NCBI RefSeq assembly: GCF_900475675.1
Contig: NZ_LS483403.1
Span: forward strand, 1,240,001 to 1,304,000
Direction of reading: 5' to 3'
Source of the DNA: Streptococcus lutetiensis
Lineage (GTDB): Bacteria; Bacillota; Bacilli; Lactobacillales; Streptococcaceae
Length of the DNA: 64,000 nucleotides
The number at the start of each line of letters is the position of its first letter. Positions within the stretch are counted from its first letter, which is position 1. Below are positions 20,486 through 28,237 of the stretch, piece after piece. The notes beneath the pieces were generated by a model. That model did no database searches. It was not told the DNA's origin and saw nothing but the letters and a program-made list of their open reading frames with translations. Both the position numbers and the translations under genes were made by a program.

Positions 20486-20745
20486 AAACTTGATTTCTCA
20501 GCAAGTCTTAATTTCTTATTGCTAACCTAAAACAGTTCACTGAACTGTTTTACTCCAACCCATGCATGGCTCAAAAGGTTTGGGGAACCTTTTAAGGTTA
20601 GAAATGAAGTCAAGCACAGCTTGATGTCAAAAGAGTTGTAAAAGCTGATTTGTCAGTGCGTTAGAACCCACTCAACTACTGCGCCTTGTAAATAATAACT
20701 ATATAAATAAAGAAGCTGAAAATTTTGTCTCAGCCTCTTTTATCT
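20486..20745. other. Hairpin-rich intergenic region at the right edge of the foreign segment
   Basis: No gene. It contains a closed structure: outer arms CTAACCT (20522-20528) and AGGTTAG (20595-20601). They enclose AAAACAGTTCA/TGAACTGTTTT (20529-20551), the palindrome CCATGCATGG (20560-20569) and AAAAGGTT/AACCTTTT (20573-20593). A further TCAAGC-ACA-GCTTGA hairpin follows at 20610-20624. At 20712-20739 GAAGCTGA/TCAGCCTC with minus-strand T's is the likely terminator of the downstream YdbC-like gene. The junction between foreign and streptococcal DNA must lie here but is not sharply visible. Confidence 0.7.
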
Positions 20746-20750
20746 CTAAC

Positions 20751-20963
20751 TTAGCCGCGGAAAGCGTCCAAGATGATTTTAAATTCATCATTTGTGAGTG
20801 TCACACCTTTACCCATTTTGCTGTGGTCTGGGCTCCATGAACGAATATCAAATTTTGGCTCTGCTCCGTTAAAACTAACACGGTTCAATTCTTTTGTCCA
20901 ACCTTTATCGCTTTCAGATAGGGTAAGTAAGTGTTCGACAATTTCAAATTTAAATTCTGACAT
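20751..20963 (-). CDS. YdbC-like PC4-family ssDNA-binding protein
   Basis: A 70-residue protein matching the small YdbC/PC4-like family of lactic-acid bacteria. It has an N-terminal EFKFEIVEHLLTLSE strand, GWTKELNRVSFNGAEPKFDI and the conserved RSWSPDHSKMGKGVTLTNDE. Lactococcal YdbC forms a dimer that binds single-stranded nucleic acids. A GGAGGAAAA ribosome site precedes the ATG. It marks the return of typical streptococcal codon use after the foreign block. Confidence 0.85.
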   Translation of the reverse strand: MSEFKFEIVEHLLTLSESDKGWTKELNRVSFNGAEPKFDIRSWSPDHSKMGKGVTLTNDEFKIILDAFRG

Positions 20964-21072
20964 AATAAATTTTCCTCCTCATATATATATTCGTAAAAAA
21001 ACTTTCTAAACTTTTGATTATTTATTTTTTTCTTCAAAAGGTGTATAATCATTTTATCAATTTTTTAGGTAA

Positions 21073-21402
21073 ATGACTATGAAAAATCTTATCAAACGTT
21101 TAAAAAGGCAAGCACAGGCTTATATTGACTTTCATGCTCAACCAGCCACAGATATTAATCTGAAAACTCACAAAATCATCACAACCATCAAAGAAGCGCA
21201 AGAAAAGCAATTAGCGCTCCATGCTATTTACAAAGACGGCAGTTTTACAGGTGATTTGGTCAAATACGACCCCAAAAATAACAAATTAATCCTCAAAAAC
21301 TTCCAAAAGAATATCTCAACAATCATCGCTATCAGCGATATCAATCGTTTGACATTGGTACCACCAACTGTCCGTAAATCTCAAGAACTAGACAAAAAAT
21401 GA
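21073..21402 (+). CDS. Conserved streptococcal protein of unknown function
   Basis: 109 residues, no signal peptide or membrane segment. A basic N-terminus (MTMKNLIKRLKRQAQAYIDF) is followed by a mixed alpha/beta region (FTGDLVKYDPKNNKLILKNF, IIAISDINRLTLVPP) that resembles a small beta-barrel regulatory fold. I do not recognise the family. Translation could also start at the second Met (21079). It is monocistronic, with a bidirectional terminator at its stop codon. Confidence 0.75.
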   Translation: MTMKNLIKRLKRQAQAYIDFHAQPATDINLKTHKIITTIKEAQEKQLALHAIYKDGSFTGDLVKYDPKNNKLILKNFQKNISTIIAISDINRLTLVPPTVRKSQELDKK

Positions 21403-21446
21403 ACGACCCTACCTACGCCATTACGTTTAAGAGTCGTTCATTTTTT
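21398..21446. terminator. Bidirectional terminator between the hypothetical gene and the U32 gene
   Basis: AATGAACGAC (21398-21407) pairs with GTCGTTCATT (21433-21442), followed by TTTT. The left arm overlaps the TGA stop of the plus-strand gene. It can serve both convergent genes. Confidence 0.65.
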
Positions 21447-21461
21447 AATAATTATTACTGA

Positions 21462-22751
21462 TTATGCTCTAACAGTTTTGCTAGAACCGTCGCTTTTATA
21501 AAGGTTCACAAGTCCTTCTTTACGAGCACGAATCATATCTCCTGCTTGAACGGCTTGAGGGACAGTGATTTTCAATAATTCCATTGGATTTGGAGCACGA
21601 TCAATTTTATTGCCATCAGCATCATGCAAATCTTTGATGTAAGTTTCAAAATGACGGAATCCTGGTCCATAGAATTCGACAGCATCTCCTTCGAGAATAA
21701 CGTTACGTTGACGGATTGTTGCTGTCATTGTTTCTTCATCAAAGGCAACAACTTCACCGACAAATTTATATTGTGGTATTTTACGACGAGCGCCAAAGAG
21801 TTGTTCGTTTTCTGTTGGTGTTTGATAGTAGAAACCAGTTGCTAATTCACGTTGGGCAACTTTCCAAAGCTCATCAAGTAATTCACCTTTGATAGCTTCG
21901 AATTTTGCTGGGCTTTCTAGGTAAGCATCGACGGCTGCACGGTAGCAGTTTGTGACCGTTGATACGTAGTGAATTGATTTCATACGACCTTCAATCTTAA
22001 AGCTATCGACACCATTTTCAATCAAATCAGGTAAGTGTTCAATCATACACATATCAACTGATGACATAGAAAAGGGCTCTGGAATTTCACCTTCAAGACT
22101 TTTACGTTCTTGACCAAACGGCATATCATAAAGGTCATATTTCCAACGACAAGATTGTGAACAGCCGCCACGGTTAGCATCACGATGACTCATATGATTA
22201 GAAAGGACACAACGCCCTGAATAACTGATACACATTGCGCCGTGAACGAAAGCTTCAATTTCAAGTGAGGTGTGTTTACGAATTTCTTCAATTTCAGCAA
22301 TTCCGACTTCACGCGCCAAAACAACACGAGACACACCGATTTCTTCCCAGAAAGCAAAGGATTCATAGTTGGTTGTCGAAGCTTGTGTTGACACGTGGAC
22401 TTCTAAACCCGGTGCTTCTGTTAAACAAATTACCATAAGTGCTGGATCAGATACGATAACGGCATCCAAGCCCAGATCACGAAGTTCACGGAACCACTCT
22501 CCTGCACCAGTTTCGTTTCCTTCGTGGGTAACCATATTTGCTGCAACGTGGACCTTAGCACCATTCGCATGGGCATAATTAATTCCTTCTTGCAATTCTT
22601 CCATCGTGAAGTTACCAGCACGGCTACGAAGACCGTAAGCTTGTCCACCAACAAAGACTGCATCAGCTCCATAATCAACAGCGACTTTTAATTTCTCAAG
22701 AGTACCAGCAGGTGCTAAAACCTCTGGACGTTTTAAAGTTTTTTCTGACAT
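21462..22751 (-). CDS. trhP2: U32 family protein, TrhP2/YrrO-like tRNA hydroxylation factor
   Basis: 429 residues. EVLAPAGTLEKLKVAVDYGA at the N-terminus and the U32 signature EAFVHGAMCISYSGRCVLSN are followed by the cysteine cluster GGCSQSCRWKYDLY. A C-terminal beta-barrel (about 330-420) is present. Length and pairing with a 308-residue partner match B. subtilis YrrO/YrrN (TrhP2/TrhP1), which are needed for prephenate-dependent 5-hydroxyuridine formation at the tRNA wobble position. Older annotation calls these collagenase-like peptidases. The cysteines probably bind an iron-sulfur cluster. Function is transferred from the family. Confidence 0.85.
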   Translation of the reverse strand: MSEKTLKRPEVLAPAGTLEKLKVAVDYGADAVFVGGQAYGLRSRAGNFTMEELQEGINYAHANGAKVHVAANMVTHEGNETGAGEWFRELRDLGLDAVIVSDPALMVICLTEAPGLEVHVSTQASTTNYESFAFWEEIGVSRVVLAREVGIAEIEEIRKHTSLEIEAFVHGAMCISYSGRCVLSNHMSHRDANRGGCSQSCRWKYDLYDMPFGQERKSLEGEIPEPFSMSSVDMCMIEHLPDLIENGVDSFKIEGRMKSIHYVSTVTNCYRAAVDAYLESPAKFEAIKGELLDELWKVAQRELATGFYYQTPTENEQLFGARRKIPQYKFVGEVVAFDEETMTATIRQRNVILEGDAVEFYGPGFRHFETYIKDLHDADGNKIDRAPNPMELLKITVPQAVQAGDMIRARKEGLVNLYKSDGSSKTVRA

Positions 22752-22882
22752 TATTATATTCCTATTTCCAAGATAGTAAAATTTAAAGATAAATATCTTT
22801 ACAACAATTTCAGTTAATTAGCTAACTTGTCATGCCCTGAAATAGTAACTCAATCATGACAAGAGTTCATTTTGGGGTAGTT

Positions 22883-23809
22883 TTACTTCACTTCCTCTGG
22901 GTCAAATTCATAGAATCCAGTTCCAAGTGTGCGACCTTTTGGATGTAATTTACGAATTTCTTCATCCAATAAGAAAGCTTGGTCTTGTGTAAATTCACCA
23001 GCTTCCATCAATTCTTTTGTTTTCACAAAGATTTTTGCGATTTCAACAAAATTATGACCTGGGCAGTAGATACCATCTAATTTCCAGTGTGTGTAGTTGT
23101 GTTCAACCAACTCTGTTATTTTTGGCATCATATCAAGATCGTCAGTATCGAAGATGTGTGTACCGTGTTTGTCTTCATAAATTGAATAGTGTGAGTCTTT
23201 GTTGCTTGGTTCAGCAAGGAAAAGACCACGTTCACGAGTTTTTTCATCATCAATGTGTGTAAAATTATAGTAATTTTGCAACAAAGGACGTTTTGAATGA
23301 TGGATAACAGTTGCTCCGTAGACAAGCACTTCAGCTGGATAGCGAAGATTTTCTGACATTTGGAACAATTCTGCTGATGGGATTTCGCGTGCAAGAACTG
23401 TTTCACTTGCTCCGTGGTCACCCCAGAAGTTTACTTGACGGCTTGATGTCACGAAAACTGAAGCATCGTAAATCATCTTGAAGTTGTAACCTTCGTGTGT
23501 GTTGATGTGGAAAAGCCCAGCATCACAAGCTACCACGTAATCTGCTTTAATTTCTTTCAAGAAATCAAGGTATGGTCGAACGGCATTGATCATGTCTTGG
23601 TGTAACAATGCATTACATGCAACCGTTAATTCTTTACCAGCGGCATGAACCATATCAGCAATCTCACGAAGTTCATCATATGTGAAATTGTGCGGCAAAC
23701 GCAAACCATAATTTTCTTCACCCACATAAATGCGGTCAACACCTGCATCTAAGAGCTCTTTGACCTGCTCGATAGATTCAGCTGTCGCAGTAATAATTAT
23801 TTTTTCCAT
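22883..23809 (-). CDS. trhP1: U32 family protein, TrhP1/YrrN-like partner
   Basis: 308 residues, beginning EKIIITATAESIEQVKELLD. It shares the U32 TIM-barrel layout (GVDRIYVGEENYGLRLPHNF; ADYVVACDAGLF) but lacks the SYSGRC/cysteine cluster and the C-terminal barrel. Its signature position reads EVLVYGATVIHHSKRPLLQN. This is the expected short, cysteine-poor partner of the TrhP1/TrhP2 pair. It is transcribed first, with 131 bases before trhP2. Confidence 0.82.
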   Translation of the reverse strand: MEKIIITATAESIEQVKELLDAGVDRIYVGEENYGLRLPHNFTYDELREIADMVHAAGKELTVACNALLHQDMINAVRPYLDFLKEIKADYVVACDAGLFHINTHEGYNFKMIYDASVFVTSSRQVNFWGDHGASETVLAREIPSAELFQMSENLRYPAEVLVYGATVIHHSKRPLLQNYYNFTHIDDEKTRERGLFLAEPSNKDSHYSIYEDKHGTHIFDTDDLDMMPKITELVEHNYTHWKLDGIYCPGHNFVEIAKIFVKTKELMEAGEFTQDQAFLLDEEIRKLHPKGRTLGTGFYEFDPEEVK

Positions 23810-24026
23810 AACGTTTTAATTATACCACTCCTATAACAATTCGTCACTCAGATTTCCTCAGAATCCTTTTGTTATAGCTTTCTAAAGTATTTTTATCTAG
23901 CTTCAGAATGAGCAAAACTTTATGAGAGGAGAGACTCAAAAGAAATCCTCATTTTGAAACAAAAAAGAGGAACAACTATTTTAAACATATTTTTGACAAA
24001 GAGTCAAGAGCTTTTTTTAAAAAAAT

Positions 24027-24055
24027 GTGACAAACATATTAATTTATGGTATGAT
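24027..24055 (+). promoter_or_regulatory. Promoter of the DUF3270 gene
   Basis: -35 GTGACA (24027-24032), 17-base spacer, -10 TATGAT (24050-24055), followed by the GAGGAGAGG ribosome site. The rest of the 270-base gap from 23810 shows no gene. Confidence 0.6.
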
Positions 24056-24081
24056 ATCAGTTGAAATAGAGGAGAGGAATT

Positions 24082-24372
24082 ATGCCAACACCGTTAAAGC
24101 AACATAAAGACCTTGAAGAACAAGAACAACATCTTCAGGTAGATGATACCCCTAAATTTTACGAATTTCAGGAAATTAATCACAGAAGCGCTAAGCTCAA
24201 AGAACTCATGTTCTTTGCCCGTATTGCTTTATTTGCTATTTCCACTGTTGTGGTATCTTTCTTTTTACTTGTCTTGAACCTGGCTCCAATCTGGGCTTTC
24301 TTGTTTGCCTCTCTTATCAGCCTAGCCATTACGTCAGCTGTTTCAAGCATTATTTGGTCATTAAGACATTGA
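24082..24372 (+). CDS. Small two-span membrane protein (DUF3270)
   Basis: 96 residues. A charged N-terminal half (about 1-48) is followed by two hydrophobic helices (about 50-69 and 72-90) and an RH end. This architecture matches the streptococcal DUF3270 family. Function unknown. It has its own promoter, the AGAGGAGAGG ribosome site and a strong terminator directly after the stop, so it is a single-gene unit. Confidence 0.82.
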   Translation: MPTPLKQHKDLEEQEQHLQVDDTPKFYEFQEINHRSAKLKELMFFARIALFAISTVVVSFFLLVLNLAPIWAFLFASLISLAITSAVSSIIWSLRH

Positions 24373-24377
24373 TAAAC

Positions 24378-24403
24378 AAAACTCCCATTGCTGGGAGTTT
24401 TTT
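24378..24403 (+). terminator. Terminator of the DUF3270 gene
   Basis: AAAACTCCCA-TTGC-TGGGAGTTTT followed by TT. Confidence 0.85.
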
Positions 24404-24409
24404 AATACG

Positions 24410-24437
24410 AAAAAAGCGGCCTTTGGACCGCCTTTTT
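24410..24437 (-). terminator. Terminator of the hprK-lgt operon
   Basis: On the minus strand GGCGGTCC-AAA-GGCCGC followed by TTTTTTCG, directly after the YtxH-protein stop. Confidence 0.7.
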
Positions 24438-24438
24438 A

Positions 24439-24933
24439 TTATGCTTTAGTATCTGCTTCTGATTTTTCAGCTTCTGCTTTTGGTTCTTCAGAAGGTGCTT
24501 CATCTTCTTTTGCTGTGTAGTCAATGATAATATCATCAACTTCAGCTTCCACATCTTCTTTGACATCACCTGCTTTATCAGTAACATCGTCAACGACATC
24601 AGATACTTTTGACGTTAATTCTGATACTTTTTCAGTCGCATAGTCAGCTGCTGCTTGACCTTTTTCTTTAACGACTTCAAGAAATTCATCAGTTGTTAAT
24701 TCGCCTGATTCAAATTTTTCTTTGTAATCGTTAAAAGTGTCTACTGCTAAGTCAGTGTATTCTGTTGCTTTATCTTTAGCTTTTTGACGGTATTCAGAAG
24801 GATTTTCTTTGTAAGCTTGATATGCTTTACTTGCTTTTTTCTGTAATTCTTTACCTTTTTCAGTAGATATGAAATAAGCTGCAGCTGCACCTGAGGCAAC
24901 ACCAATAATCACATTTCTCAATAATTTACTCAT
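24439..24933 (-). CDS. YtxH domain-containing protein
   Basis: 164 residues. The N-terminal glycine/alanine-rich hydrophobic segment (NVIIGVASGAAAAYFISTEK) is the YtxH motif. It is followed by a long charged helical region and an acidic, low-complexity end rich in Glu/Asp/Lys. The protein is probably membrane-anchored with a coiled tail. It starts one base after the DUF948 gene ends, so the two are coupled. In many Firmicutes these two families sit together downstream of hprK-lgt. Function unknown. Confidence 0.85.
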   Translation of the reverse strand: MSKLLRNVIIGVASGAAAAYFISTEKGKELQKKASKAYQAYKENPSEYRQKAKDKATEYTDLAVDTFNDYKEKFESGELTTDEFLEVVKEKGQAAADYATEKVSELTSKVSDVVDDVTDKAGDVKEDVEAEVDDIIIDYTAKEDEAPSEEPKAEAEKSEADTKA

Positions 24934-24934
24934 A

Positions 24935-25345
24935 CTATTTCTCCTTTTTTAATAGTTTTGAGGCAACTTTACCGACAGCATAAGCTGCACTAGCTTTACC
25001 AACATTTGATGTCGCTTGAGTGGCTTTTTGAGAGAGACGACGCGCTTGCGCATTCAAATCAGAAACTGATTCTGAAAGGTCTGCCACTGCGACAAACAAA
25101 GGATCAATTGTTGACACTTTACCATTGACATCTTCTACTAAAACATTGGCTTTAGCGAGGATTTCATTGGCTTGGTGAAGCGAGACATTCACATCACTAG
25201 TCAACACTTTAATCGTTTCTTTTGACTCCTCAATAGTCTCATTAACAACATCAACTGTTTTATATAGTTTAACACCAATTGGTATAAAAACGCCAACCAT
25301 AACTGCAAAAGCGATGGCAAAAATTAACAAAGTTACTTCTAACAT
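24935..25345 (-). CDS. DUF948 domain-containing membrane protein
   Basis: 136 residues. One N-terminal membrane helix (VTLLIFAIAFAVMVGVFIPI) is followed by a heptad-patterned helix (KLYKTVDVVNETIEESKETI to VEDVNGKVSTIDPL) and a SVSDLNAQARRLSQKATQ region. This is the DUF948 layout, which resembles the methyl-accepting-like coiled stalk. It sits in the hprK-lgt-DUF948-YtxH order. A general-stress role as in Bacillus YtxG/YtxH is inference only. Confidence 0.85.
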   Translation of the reverse strand: MLEVTLLIFAIAFAVMVGVFIPIGVKLYKTVDVVNETIEESKETIKVLTSDVNVSLHQANEILAKANVLVEDVNGKVSTIDPLFVAVADLSESVSDLNAQARRLSQKATQATSNVGKASAAYAVGKVASKLLKKEK

Positions 25346-25368
25346 CTTATCTCCTATCTCCTAAGCAC

Positions 25369-26151
25369 TTATTCCTGATAATAAGGAATGTTTTTTTGAT
25401 TTCTTCTCCAAGCGACCAAGACAATTCCAAGAAGAATTAATACTGCTGATAACCATTGTGACACTCGCATACCTAAGAACATCAAACTGTCTGTTCGCAT
25501 GCCTTCAATCACAAAGCGTCCACAACCATACCAAATCAAATAAAAGAATGCGATTTCTCCTTGTTTTAGAAAACATGGACGGTGTCTCACACTCATGATA
25601 ATGATAAAACCGAGCAAATTCCACATTGACTCGTATAAAAAGGTCGGAACGCGATAACTACCATCGATATACATTTGATTTTTAATGAAATCAGGCAAGT
25701 AGTCAAGACTCTTAACAGCTTTACCATAAGCTTCTTGATTGATAAAGTTTCCCCAGCGCCCAATAGCTTGCGCAATCATCACACCAGGAGCAGCGATATC
25801 TAAGAAATCGAGTGGATTAATGGCACGATAATATGAAAAGACAAAGAGGACAATGGCTCCCGTCAGCAAACCACCATAAATGGCTAGACCACCATGCCAT
25901 ATCGCAAAAATCTCAGTCCAAGGCTGACTAGCGTAATAGTTAAAATCAAATATCACATAATAAAGACGAGCCCCGATAATCGCTAATGGAAAAGCAATTA
26001 AAATAAAATCTAAAATATCATCTGGAATAATCTTACGTCGTGGTGCTTCTTTCATAGCTAAGTAAACTGCTAGAAGCATACCAGAAACAATGAAAAGCGC
26101 ATACCAGCGAATGGCAAAGGGACCAAATTGAATCGCAATTGGATTAATCAT
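25369..26151 (-). CDS. lgt: Prolipoprotein diacylglyceryl transferase
   Basis: 260-residue integral membrane enzyme that transfers diacylglycerol from phosphatidylglycerol to the lipobox cysteine of prelipoproteins. Visible are the N-terminal [19 protein letters not shown], the catalytic-region motifs [12 protein letters not shown] and HGGLAIYGG, and the Lgt signature [13 protein letters not shown]. About seven hydrophobic helices are present. The ATG overlaps the hprK stop by four bases (ATGA). Confidence 0.96.
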   Translation of the reverse strand: MINPIAIQFGPFAIRWYALFIVSGMLLAVYLAMKEAPRRKIIPDDILDFILIAFPLAIIGARLYYVIFDFNYYASQPWTEIFAIWHGGLAIYGGLLTGAIVLFVFSYYRAINPLDFLDIAAPGVMIAQAIGRWGNFINQEAYGKAVKSLDYLPDFIKNQMYIDGSYRVPTFLYESMWNLLGFIIIMSVRHRPCFLKQGEIAFFYLIWYGCGRFVIEGMRTDSLMFLGMRVSQWLSAVLILLGIVLVAWRRNQKNIPYYQE

Positions 26152-27080
26152 TGGTTCCCCTCATTCTTTGTAATGAGTTGGGTCAAGCGTTCTTCAAAAG
26201 TCTTCGTCGCATCAAATCCCATTTGTTTGGCACGATAATTCATGGCAGCTGCCTCAATGACAACTGACATATTTCGGCCAGTTTGAACTGGGATACGTAG
26301 ACGTGGAATTTTGACTCCTGACAACTCAAGCTCTTCATTACCATTTCCAAGACGGTCAAAGACTTTTCCTGACTCATAATTTTCAAGGTAAATGGCCAAT
26401 TGAACTTGTGATGAATCCTTAACAGCACTTGCACCATATAGGCTCATAACGTCGATAATCCCAACTCCGCGAATTTCTAGCAAATGACGAAGAATCTCAG
26501 CTGGTTCACCCCAAAGGGTTTCTTCATCTTTAGCAAAAACATCCACACGGTCATCAGCTACCAAACGGTGACCACGTTTAACCAACTCAAGACCTGTTTC
26601 ACTTTTACCAATACCAGAGTCCCCTTGAATCAAGACACCCATGCCATAAATATCCATCAAAACGCCATGGACACTTGTACGTTCTGCTAAGCAAGAATCA
26701 AGATACCATGACATTTCACCAGACAAACGACTGGTTGGAACGTGACTTTGCAAAATCGCAATGCCTTTTTCCTTAGCAGCGCTAATCATTTCCTCTGGAA
26801 TAGCCAAATTACGTGCCACAATAATGGCTGGTGTTTCTGGTTTAATCATTTCTCTTAGGACATGACGACGGTTGTGTGAGGTCATTTTCGTTAAATATGA
26901 CCATTCTTTCATCCCTAAAAGCTGCAAACGCTCTGGTGAATAATAATCAAAATAGCCAGTCATTTCAAGCCCTGGACGTGAAATATCTGACGTGGTAATC
27001 TCTTTTGATAATAAGTCATCATCACCGTAGATAACATCAAGTTTTACCTTGTCGACTAACATTTTTACAGTAACTGACAT
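26148..27080 (-). CDS. hprK: HPr kinase/phosphorylase
   Basis: 310 residues. Phosphorylates and dephosphorylates HPr at Ser46, which makes the CcpA co-repressor and controls carbon catabolite repression. The N-terminal domain (1-130) precedes the Walker A motif [14 protein letters not shown] (near 153), followed by [12 protein letters not shown] and the HprK signature [11 protein letters not shown]. The C-terminal region [19 protein letters not shown] supplies the phosphorolysis motif. It is first gene of the operon with lgt, DUF948 and YtxH. A cre-like site covers the -35 of its promoter. Confidence 0.96.
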   Translation of the reverse strand: MSVTVKMLVDKVKLDVIYGDDDLLSKEITTSDISRPGLEMTGYFDYYSPERLQLLGMKEWSYLTKMTSHNRRHVLREMIKPETPAIIVARNLAIPEEMISAAKEKGIAILQSHVPTSRLSGEMSWYLDSCLAERTSVHGVLMDIYGMGVLIQGDSGIGKSETGLELVKRGHRLVADDRVDVFAKDEETLWGEPAEILRHLLEIRGVGIIDVMSLYGASAVKDSSQVQLAIYLENYESGKVFDRLGNGNEELELSGVKIPRLRIPVQTGRNMSVVIEAAAMNYRAKQMGFDATKTFEERLTQLITKNEGNQ

Positions 27081-27207
27081 GTCTCATACCATGAACTTTT
27101 TACAAAAATGTAAAATAAATTGAAAACGATAAAAATAGGCTTTTCTTATAGCAAGTCCATTTTCACTAAATTAACAATTCTGTTCAATCCTTTTCCTCTT
27201 TTTCATT

Positions 27208-27236
27208 ATTATATCACAATTAGCCTAAAAAGTAAG
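27208..27236 (-). promoter_or_regulatory. hprK promoter
   Basis: -10 TATAAT (plus-strand ATTATA at 27208-27213), 17-base spacer and a weak -35 CTTACT (27231-27236). It lies about 130 bases upstream of the hprK start, so there is a long leader. Confidence 0.5.
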
Positions 27237-27244
27237 CGCTCACG
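27231..27244. promoter_or_regulatory. Candidate cre (CcpA) site over the hprK -35
   Basis: AGTAAGCGCTCACG matches the cre consensus TGWNANCGNTNWCA at every defined position except the first and last. The centre is the nearly symmetric GTAAGC/GCTCAC. It coincides with the -35, the expected place for CcpA repression, giving a possible feedback loop on HPr-Ser46 phosphorylation. Confidence 0.5.
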
Positions 27245-27291
27245 CAAGCTTTTGAAAATTAATTCTTTGTACTACCAAAATGGTCATAAGT

Positions 27292-27323
27292 AAAAAGGCT
27301 GGGAAACTTCACCAAACCTTTTT
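27292..27323 (-). terminator. Terminator-like hairpin after the PspC gene
   Basis: AAAAAGGTTTGG/CCCAGCCTTTTT on the minus strand (one mismatch, one G-U pair), about 90 bases beyond the PspC gene stop. A second weak inverted repeat, AGATAAGT/ACTTATCT, lies between. Confidence 0.45.
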
Positions 27324-27409
27324 CTTGATTTTTTAAGACTAAGATAAGTTCCTATTATACTTATCTAGACATTTTTGATTGCAACATTAAAAACTCTATT
27401 TGTCAGTGA

Positions 27410-27688
27410 TTACCAGAACCAGCCGTCATTGTCGTCATCATCGTCGACAACTTCAGCATCCTTTCTTCGACGTGGCCCCGTACCATAGTTGTCACGATCG
27501 AGATCTTCTTTGTAAGGAAGAAAAATTGCTAAGAGGATGTAAAGCAAAATGCCAAAGCCATAAAAGTACATTAGCAATGCTGCGAGGACACGCGTCAAAG
27601 GCAAGTCCCAGCCAAACTTATCAGCAATTCCGGCGCAAACACCACAAACCAGTTTATTCTTTCGCTGTTTATAAAGAGCTGATTCCAT
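27410..27688 (-). CDS. PspC domain-containing small membrane protein
   Basis: 92 residues. The PspC motif KNKLVCGVCAGIADKFGWDL (residues 9-28) is followed by LTRVLAALLMYFYG and a hydrophobic helix (GILLYILLAIFLP). The C-terminus is extremely acidic (DAEVVDDDDDNDGWFW). PspC domains occur in phage-shock and envelope-stress proteins. In streptococci and staphylococci these stand alone, without a PspA operon. It has an AAGGAAAGG ribosome site. Role in envelope stress is inferred from the family. Confidence 0.85.
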   Translation of the reverse strand: MESALYKQRKNKLVCGVCAGIADKFGWDLPLTRVLAALLMYFYGFGILLYILLAIFLPYKEDLDRDNYGTGPRRRKDAEVVDDDDDNDGWFW

Positions 27689-27745
27689 CTTTATCCTTTC
27701 CTTCTTTTCTCACTATAATGATTATACCTAATTACTTTGTAAATA

Positions 27746-27771
27746 AAATCAGCCTTACGACTGATTTTATA
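27746..27771. terminator. Terminator between the SprT-like gene and PspC
   Basis: AAAATCAG/CTGATTTT with a ten-base loop; on the minus strand it is followed by ATTTAC. It is possibly the end of the tex-sprT unit. Confidence 0.5.
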
Positions 27772-27793
27772 ATTAATTTGATACTTCTTTATT

Positions 27794-28237
27794 TTATGTT
27801 TTTTGCTTTTTGATTTCTAAGAGTTTGCCATGGCAGAGGCCGCAACTGTATTTTTGGGTATTAACACGGCGTTTTCTACGATACTCTTGTCCGCACTTTT
27901 GGCAACGATAGTAATGATAAACCATCTCACTTGGCATAGTTAGTGCGTAGCGAAGACCATCAACCTTTTGAAGTAATTCTTTAAAATCTGCGTCAGCGTG
28001 TTTGTAACCTTTTCCTTCAAAATAAAGATGATAATGGCAAAGCTCATGACGAACTATTTTTCGAAAGATTTCTTCTCCAAATGCTTCATAAAGTTTTGGA
28101 TTGAAATCTAGGTGACCATCAGCTGGAAAAAAACGTCCACCCGTTGTCCTGAGACGAGTGTTCCAGGTAGCTGTATGGTGAAATTCTTTACCAAAATCTT
28201 TTTGTGAGACTTCTCTGACGTAATTAGTTAAGTTCAC
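27794..28237 (-). CDS. sprT: SprT-like zinc metalloprotease-fold protein
   Basis: 147 residues. HELCHYH (residues 64-70) is the SprT HExxH zinc motif. A C-terminal zinc ribbon follows with CQKC (about 111) and CGLC (about 133). Bacterial SprT-like proteins share the fold of the DNA-protein crosslink protease SPRTN, but their substrates are not established. The start lies inside the last 14 bases of tex, in another frame, so the two are translationally coupled. Confidence 0.88.
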   Translation of the reverse strand: MNLTNYVREVSQKDFGKEFHHTATWNTRLRTTGGRFFPADGHLDFNPKLYEAFGEEIFRKIVRHELCHYHLYFEGKGYKHADADFKELLQKVDGLRYALTMPSEMVYHYYRCQKCGQEYRRKRRVNTQKYSCGLCHGKLLEIKKQKT

